Of a DNA stretch of 64,000 bases, positions 58,553-64,000 are shown piece after piece (positions within the stretch are counted from its first letter, which is position 1; the number at the start of each line of letters is the position of its first letter). Made by a program: the position numbers and the translations under genes. The DNA is from Blastocatellia bacterium (GTDB lineage Bacteria; Acidobacteriota; Blastocatellia; UBA7656; JADIYM01): contig JADIYM010000001.1 in assembly GCA_016705245.1 (NCBI GenBank), positions 124,001 to 188,000 of the forward strand, given 5' to 3'. Under the pieces are notes generated by a model. It made no database searches. It worked only from the letters and a program-made list of their open reading frames with translations, and was not told the DNA's origin.

Positions 58553-61516
58553 CCATCGCGAGAGGACCTGCTCAGTCGAGGCGGCGCGGCCAGCGGCGAT
58601 GAGCCTTAATGATTCGCTCTTGCCGAGCGATGTCGTCAGGGAAGCCACGGTCCTGGCTGTAAGCTCCTCGTCTTCGAAGACGGGCTCGAGGTCCGCCTTC
58701 TCACGAAGTACCGACGAATGCGCAAGCGTCATCAGCGCGTCGACCGGACTCGTGTCGACGAGCGCCAGACCCAGTCCCTCTAAGGCGAGGATCATCCGGT
58801 GCGACTCGCCAGCCTCGAGGCACAGATCCACCGCCTCGCGGCAGCGTGCGGCCGCGTCATCGGCCCGGCCGCGGCGCAACTCGAGCAACCCGAGGAACGT
58901 TGCCGAGCTCGCAAGCCCCAACGCATGCCCGAGCCGCCGGCTCGTCGCGATGGCCTCCGTCAGATAGGCCTCTGCGCGTTCGTACTGCCGGAGGATCGTC
59001 GCGAGGTACCCGAGGTTGTACAACAGCGTGACAACGCTCGTTTCGTCGCCGATCGTGCGATAGTTCGCAAGACTCGCGGAGAAGCGCTCGAGCGCCGCCT
59101 CGTAGTTACGCTGCCGCGCCTCGAGCACGCCCAGGTCGTTTTCGAGGCAGGCGAGCAGATCCGGGTTCCCGACCCCCGACGCAACCGTGAGTCCGCGCAG
59201 CAGCAGTTCGCGCGCTTCATCGAATTCGTCGTGCCGCGCCGCGATATGGCCGAGCCCACTGAAGATGAACCCCGCCGTGAGCGGGTCCGAATTCGGGTCG
59301 ACGAGCGACCGCGCGTGTTCGAGGTAGCTCGCCGCCTCCGCGAGATCCCCCTCCGCCAGGCCCAGTTCGGCCGCGTAGCGCAGTCCGCGCGCGAAGAGTC
59401 GACGCGGAAGCCGCTCCGATCCCCGCTCGAGCGCCTCTCGCATCCAGCGCCGCGCCTCGCGCCGGCGTGACCGTGCCGGCCAGTAGCGATACAACGCGAC
59501 GAAGATGCGGACAACCGTCACGACATCGCCGTCACGGATGGACCAGTCGAGCGCCGCGCGCACATTGTCGTACTCCGCGTCGATACGGTCGTACCAGGTC
59601 GCCTGCTCGGGGCCAATGAGGTAGACGTGCGCAAGCTCGGCGAGTTTGAGGAAGATCCTCGCGTGATGCCGGTGCAATTCGTCTCGCTCACGCGGATCGA
59701 CGCGTTCGAGCGCAAACTCGCGAATCGTCTCGAGCATTCTAAAACGCCGCATCTCGGCGCGGTCGTGAACGTCGACGAGCGAGACTTCGCATAGCCGCTC
59801 CAGCATGTCCGCGGTTTCGGGCGACGCGCAGATCGCTTCCGCTTCCTCGAGCGACCACCCACCGCGAAACACCGAAAGCCGGGCGAACGCCCGACGCTCT
59901 TCCGGACGGAGCGCCTCGTAACTCCAGTCGATTGCCGCGCTGAGCGTCCGGTGCCGCTCGGGCACGTCGCGTTGCGCCCCGACGAGCACCTCGAATCTCT
60001 TGTCGAGCCTGGGGATGAGCTGGGCCGCGGGCAACACGCGCTCGCGGACGGCGGCCAGCTCGAGCGCAAGCGGAATGCCCTCGAGCCGCGAACACAGCCG
60101 CGCGACTGCCGCGGCGTTTGATGTGGTGAGCTCGAAGTCGGCGCGCTTCGCTCGCACGCGATCGACATACATCGCTACGCACGGATTGCGCAGGAGGTCG
60201 GCGGGCCGCTCCCAGCTCTCCGGCACCGGCAGCGGTCCGAGCCGCAATTCGACCTCTCCGCGAATCCCGAGCGCCTGTCGCGACGTCACTAGCACTCGCA
60301 GCGCCGGCACGGCGTCAATCAGGCGCCGCGCGAGTTCGGCGACCGCTCCGGCGACCCGCTCGGCATTGTCGATCACGATCAGCGGACGGGCCTCGGCAGC
60401 CAAGGCTTCCGCAACTGCGTCGACGAGGTCTCTGCCCGAGACGTGGGCCACGCCCGTGGCAGCGGCGAGCGCATCTGCGACGAATCGCTCGTCGATGACG
60501 TCCGTAAGCTCGAGCGACCGGATTGTCGTGCCCGCATCGCGCTCGGCGAGACCCGCAAAAGCAGTCGCGAGCCGCGTCTTGCCGATCCCGCCCGGTCCGG
60601 CGATCGTGACGAGCCTTGCGTCCCCGTCGATGAGCAGCGCGCCAAGTCGCGCGAGCTCGTCCTCGCGGCCGACGAACTTCGTAAGAACCGTCGGCAGCGC
60701 AGTCTTTGGAGGCCGCGCTGCCGGTTCCGCCCGGCTTTCGCCGACTCGCAAGTCCGGAATCGACGCGGAGAGCGTCTGGCGACGCAGTCCCTCGGCAAAC
60801 GCCGCTGCAGCCTGGGACGGCTCGACGCCAAGCTCGTCCTGCAGCACCGCACAGTACGCCCGGTACTGGTCGAGCGCCGCGGATGTGCGGCCCTCGGCGG
60901 CGTAAAGTCGCATCAGGCTGACGTGGGCTTCCTCGTTGAGCGGGTCGGTGGCGATGAGCCGGTGCGCGACCGCGAGGGCTTCGGTCGTGGCGCCGTCTCG
61001 ACACAATGCTTCGAGCAGCCGTTCGAGCAGGTCGGCGTGCTGCGCCGCGAGGCGCCGTCGCTCGGACAACACCCACGCATTGAAGAACCCGGGCAGGAGC
61101 TCGCCACGATACCAGCCGACGGCCGCGCGCAGCGCGTCGACGCGTCGGGCGCCGCTCGCACCTTCCGCTTCGGCCGCGGCGGCCACGAACTGCGCGACGT
61201 CCGTCGTCCACGTGCCAGGCACGAGGCTGACCGAATCGCGATCGGCGTGAAGCACCGAGCCCGGTTCGACCCCCTTCGGCTCTAGAACGCGCCGCAGTTC
61301 ATAGAGCCGGGTTCGCAGGCTGTGCCGGCCGGCGGCTCCCGTCGCTTCGGGCCAGAACATCGCCGCAACCTCCTCGCGCGGGTGCGACGGCTGGTCGTGC
61401 AGGGCTAGATAGGCGAGCAGGCTCGCGGCCTTCTGCGAGAACGAGCGGTGCTCGATTGCTCCCCGCGACGCGCGCAGCCACCCGAGCGTCTCGATGAGCC
61501 AGATATCCCCCGTCAC
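58544..61516 (-). CDS. BTAD/NB-ARC/TPR transcriptional regulator (AfsR/SARP-like)
   Basis: A 990-residue protein. Residues 5-95 form a winged-helix DNA-binding domain (SFSQKAASLLAYLALHD, HSLRTRLYELRRVL). Residues 105-250 are a BTAD domain (ELLPGFFNAWVLSERRRLAAQ, AEGRTSAALDQYRAY). An NB-ARC ATPase follows with Walker A AGPGGIGKTR (about 305) and Walker B RPLIVIDNAE. Residues 640-960 contain TPR units. This architecture activates secondary-metabolite or stress genes in actinomycetes; here no biosynthetic cluster is adjacent. It starts at ATG 61516 within the window. Confidence 0.9.
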   Translation of the reverse strand: MTGDIWLIETLGWLRASRGAIEHRSFSQKAASLLAYLALHDQPSHPREEVAAMFWPEATGAAGRHSLRTRLYELRRVLEPKGVEPGSVLHADRDSVSLVPGTWTTDVAQFVAAAAEAEGASGARRVDALRAAVGWYRGELLPGFFNAWVLSERRRLAAQHADLLERLLEALCRDGATTEALAVAHRLIATDPLNEEAHVSLMRLYAAEGRTSAALDQYRAYCAVLQDELGVEPSQAAAAFAEGLRRQTLSASIPDLRVGESRAEPAARPPKTALPTVLTKFVGREDELARLGALLIDGDARLVTIAGPGGIGKTRLATAFAGLAERDAGTTIRSLELTDVIDERFVADALAAATGVAHVSGRDLVDAVAEALAAEARPLIVIDNAERVAGAVAELARRLIDAVPALRVLVTSRQALGIRGEVELRLGPLPVPESWERPADLLRNPCVAMYVDRVRAKRADFELTTSNAAAVARLCSRLEGIPLALELAAVRERVLPAAQLIPRLDKRFEVLVGAQRDVPERHRTLSAAIDWSYEALRPEERRAFARLSVFRGGWSLEEAEAICASPETADMLERLCEVSLVDVHDRAEMRRFRMLETIREFALERVDPRERDELHRHHARIFLKLAELAHVYLIGPEQATWYDRIDAEYDNVRAALDWSIRDGDVVTVVRIFVALYRYWPARSRRREARRWMREALERGSERLPRRLFARGLRYAAELGLAEGDLAEAASYLEHARSLVDPNSDPLTAGFIFSGLGHIAARHDEFDEARELLLRGLTVASGVGNPDLLACLENDLGVLEARQRNYEAALERFSASLANYRTIGDETSVVTLLYNLGYLATILRQYERAEAYLTEAIATSRRLGHALGLASSATFLGLLELRRGRADDAAARCREAVDLCLEAGESHRMILALEGLGLALVDTSPVDALMTLAHSSVLREKADLEPVFEDEELTARTVASLTTSLGKSESLRLIAAGRAASTEQVLSRWKS

Positions 61517-61539
61517 GTGACCCTCTGAGCCTCATTGCC

Positions 61540-61650
61540 TCCGTGCCTCCGTCCTTTGCGCCTTTGCGCCATTGCGTGAACCTCTTCAGCCTTGAAAGGA
61601 GATGAGATTCGCGCAAAGGCGCGAAGGCGCAAAGCAGACACGGAGCCACG
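61540..61650. repeat. Family A hairpin repeat, copy 9, with extended stem
   Basis: Arms 61554-61587 and 61606-61634 carry CTTTGCGCCTTTGCGCC and its complement; outer words CCTCCGTGCCTCCG and CACGGAGCCACGG add a second stem. It lies between divergent genes. Confidence 0.9.
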
Positions 61651-61777
61651 GGGAAGAGCGGCGAAGTCCTCTGGTTTCAACAATTGACGGTGGCTTGACG
61701 GGCTCCCCGTAGAGTGTCGATCGTACACGCAGCGCTTGCCGCCGACGTGACGAAGACCGCAGTGGAGGACGAACGGA

Positions 61778-62410
61778 TTGCTTACGACCAGAAAGACCTC
61801 ACGGCTCGGGGCCATACTGATTCCCGTGCTACTCACGTTGACTGCGACGGCGCAGGCCGACACGCTCGCGCGACGCCAGAACGTCGTCGACCTCATCGAG
61901 CACGCGGAGATCATTCTCCGCGGTGACGTTGTCGGGGTGACGGACGGCATCGAGAACAACATCCCGTACACCGAGATCCGGGTCAAGGTGAAGGAGTCGC
62001 TGCGGGGCGGCGTCTCGGGCACCTACACGTTCCGCCAGTTCGGGCTGCTTGCGCCGCGCAAGATGGGGAACGGACTCGTGAACTACATGGTGAATCCCGC
62101 CGGCTGGTCGACGTACCGCCAGAACGAGGACGTTATCCTCTTCCTCTACAAATCGGCATCTAAGACCGGGCTGCGGACGACGGTTGGTCTCGGCCAGGGC
62201 AAGTTCAGCATCAACGGCGGACGGGCCGTTAGCCAGCAAGGCAACGTCGGACTGTTTGCCGGGATGACGATCGACGGATCGCTCGACAAGACTGACTCCG
62301 AGATGCTGCAAACCACGCGCGGATCGATCAGCGCCGAAGCCTTCCTGTCGTTCGTGCGACGCGCCGTCAATGACCGCTGGATCGAGACGAGGAGAATGCA
62401 TCGTGCGTAA
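61778..62410 (+). CDS. Secreted protein of unknown function
   Basis: A 210-residue protein starting at TTG 61778 (GTGGAGG lies 9 bases before). Residues 1-27 form a signal peptide ending TAQAD. The mature part contains VDLIEHAEIILRGDVVGVTDG, EIRVKVKESLRGGVSGTYTFRQFG and EDVILFLYKS. The pattern of strands fits a small secreted domain often found beside metalloproteases, but no function is known. It overlaps the next gene by eight bases, so the two are probably expressed together. Confidence 0.7.
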   Translation: MLTTRKTSRLGAILIPVLLTLTATAQADTLARRQNVVDLIEHAEIILRGDVVGVTDGIENNIPYTEIRVKVKESLRGGVSGTYTFRQFGLLAPRKMGNGLVNYMVNPAGWSTYRQNEDVILFLYKSASKTGLRTTVGLGQGKFSINGGRAVSQQGNVGLFAGMTIDGSLDKTDSEMLQTTRGSISAEAFLSFVRRAVNDRWIETRRMHRA

Positions 62411-64000
62411 GAGCCTTTTTCGAGCCCTGATCTTCGGACTCGCGGTCGTTGCCGCGCCGATCGCCGCCCGTGCGGGCAACCCCCTCTTCATCGACCCCGC
62501 GACGGGTCTTCCGATCCGGTACAACGGAACCGTTCGGATCTTCACCGACCTCGGCAACCTCGGAATGCTCACGAACCAGAAGGCCGACGAAAAGGTGGCA
62601 TTCTCGTGGAAGCAGTGGACGGACGTCCCCTCTTCCTCGTTCGAGGCCCGGATCGCCGGCGACTTTGCGTCGATCGGACTGCCCGACATCACGGCCGCAA
62701 ACGCCGGCGACATCATCGGAACGAACAACGGTGGCGGCATCCACGTGATCTACGACACGGATGGCACCGTGTTGAGCGAATTCTTCGGCGCGCCTCCGAG
62801 CGTTCTCGGGATCGCCTCGCCCGAGATCGGCGTCGACGGCACGCCCGAGATCACCGAAAGCTGGGTCATCCTCAACGGTGCGGCCATCGACCCGGCGGAC
62901 TCGGACGGCTCGGCCTTCGCCGGTGTGATGACGCACGAGTTCGGCCACTCGATCAACCTTGGCCATTCGCAGGTGAACGGCGCGAGCATCTTCTTCAGCG
63001 ACCCGGCCGGACCTTCCGGCTGCGAGTCGTTTCCGTACAGCGGCGCGCCGACGAAAGACGACGTCGAGACCATGTATCCGTTCATCGACGTGGCGCCGGA
63101 AACGGGCACCGGCATCGCGACCGCGACCGTCGACATCACGGACGACATCGCGTCGCTCTCGAACATCTATCCGGCGCCGGGCTGGCCGCAGAGTGCGGGC
63201 ACGATCGCCGGCACGATCACGTACACGGACGGAGTGTCCCAGATCGCCGGCATCAACGTCGTTGCCCGTAACCTCTTGAATCCCTTCCGCGATGCGCTCT
63301 CGGCGATGTCGGGCGACGTCACGCGGGCATTCCCGGGAACCGAGGGGCAGTACCGGCTCAACGGCCTGACGCCGGGCGCCCAGTACGTCGTCTACGTCGA
63401 CGGCATCTACGCAGGCGGTTTCTCGACCCCGCCGGCGGTCTACTTTCCCGGAGCGGAAGAGTTCTACAGCGGCACTGCGGAGAGCGGAAACGCGACGACC
63501 GACGCGGCGTGCGTCGCGGAGTCGATCGCGGCAACAGCCGGCGGCACGACGACGGCGAACATCGCGTTCAACACGACCCCCGGCGCTCCCGTCCTGAAGA
63601 TCATCGGCAGCAACATCTCGACTTTCGGCATCACGGCCGACGGCCAGACGATCGTCGGCTTCGGCACCGACCTCGCGTCGCCGGCATTCCGGTACACGGA
63701 AGCCGAAGGCATCGTCAACATCGGCGGCGTCGGCAGCACGGCGGCAATTGCCGCGAACGGATCGGCGATCGTGTCGAACACGCTCCGGGACGACGGCTTC
63801 CAGGTCGCGTCGCTGTGGCTCGGCGGAACGTCGTGGCAGCAGCTTCCCGGACTCGACGGCGATTGCGACGGCGCGCAGCCCGTCACGAAGAGCGTGGCCT
63901 TCGGCGTGTCGAACGGCGGGCGAAAAGTCGTCGGCCTGGGCTTCCTTGGCGAGCACTGCGATCAGGCCCGCGCGTTCCAGTGGGACGCGGCGACTGGAGT
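62403..64000 (+). CDS. Secreted metzincin-type metalloprotease, cut by the window end
   Basis: At least 532 residues, open to the last base. GTG 62403 starts a signal peptide (1-23, ending IAARAG). The zinc motif HEFGHSINLGH (178-188) and a Met-turn in ETMYPF (about 224) define a metzincin of the M10 type. A carboxypeptidase-regulatory-like beta domain follows (GTIAGTITYTDG, YRLNGLTPGAQYVVYVDG). The last part has HAF-type repeats (ADGQTIVGFGT, ANGSAIVSNT, SNGGRKVVGLG). It should act outside the cell. The C-terminus, which may carry a sorting signal, is missing. Confidence 0.85.
   Translation, partial: MRKSLFRALIFGLAVVAAPIAARAGNPLFIDPATGLPIRYNGTVRIFTDLGNLGMLTNQKADEKVAFSWKQWTDVPSSSFEARIAGDFASIGLPDITAANAGDIIGTNNGGGIHVIYDTDGTVLSEFFGAPPSVLGIASPEIGVDGTPEITESWVILNGAAIDPADSDGSAFAGVMTHEFGHSINLGHSQVNGASIFFSDPAGPSGCESFPYSGAPTKDDVETMYPFIDVAPETGTGIATATVDITDDIASLSNIYPAPGWPQSAGTIAGTITYTDGVSQIAGINVVARNLLNPFRDALSAMSGDVTRAFPGTEGQYRLNGLTPGAQYVVYVDGIYAGGFSTPPAVYFPGAEEFYSGTAESGNATTDAACVAESIAATAGGTTTANIAFNTTPGAPVLKIIGSNISTFGITADGQTIVGFGTDLASPAFRYTEAEGIVNIGGVGSTAAIAANGSAIVSNTLRDDGFQVASLWLGGTSWQQLPGLDGDCDGAQPVTKSVAFGVSNGGRKVVGLGFLGEHCDQARAFQWDAATG

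Noticed and set aside
57816..58967. A 383-codon plus-strand frame over the methyltransferase gene and regulator end
   Set aside because: It spans two good minus-strand genes and the repeat between them and has no domain.

Overview
This window is GC-rich, tightly packed bacterial DNA. The lipid A gene end (LpxI), the mreBCD-mrdA-rodA rod-shape cluster, many signal peptides and an acidobacterial-type VWA protein point to a Gram-negative member of the Acidobacteriota or a close relative. The phylum is an inference from gene families and repeat style. No rRNA, tRNA, CRISPR array, insertion sequence or integrase was seen.

Bases 1-29,000 are mostly housekeeping: the LpxI end, a VWA protein, a DUF4388 protein, YigZ, a Ser/Thr kinase with CutA, a secreted peptidase-like hydrolase, RlmN, and a PpiD/SurA-type foldase. 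A lone 1,024-residue P-loop ATPase of BrxC/PglY/DUF6079 flavour follows. Next comes the cell-shape operon mreB-mreC-mreD-mrdA-rodA, running into a radical SAM/DUF2344 fusion and an RNase E/G with a 420-residue insert in its S1 domain. A secreted NTF2-like/truncated-haemoglobin fusion closes this part.

Bases 29,000-37,000 look like a surface-glycan locus: a GT2 glycosyltransferase, an ABC-2 (Wzm-type) permease without its ATPase, a degenerate methyltransferase with a long coiled coil, and a 1,359-residue fusion of an asparagine-synthase-like amidotransferase with a GT2 and a GT4 glycosyltransferase.

Bases 37,000-57,000 are an accessory zone of small soil-type genes (SRPBCC, VOC, DUF1801, DinB-like, cupin, SDR, M20, alpha/beta hydrolases). 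It holds an ECF42-like sigma-factor operon with two DGPF/YciI proteins. Two genes here are broken by single-base losses beside homopolymers, and there is a run of 24 G, so sequence errors should be suspected. A repeated promoter-like element (TTGACG, 18 bases, GATGCT) lies in front of four minus-strand genes.

Bases 57,000-64,000 carry a methyltransferase fused to FG-GAP-like repeats, a large BTAD/NB-ARC/TPR regulator, and a secreted metzincin protease cut by the window end. Throughout the window, gaps between genes hold several families of short palindromic repeats, the clearest being nine hairpins built from CTTTGCG/CTCTGCG words.
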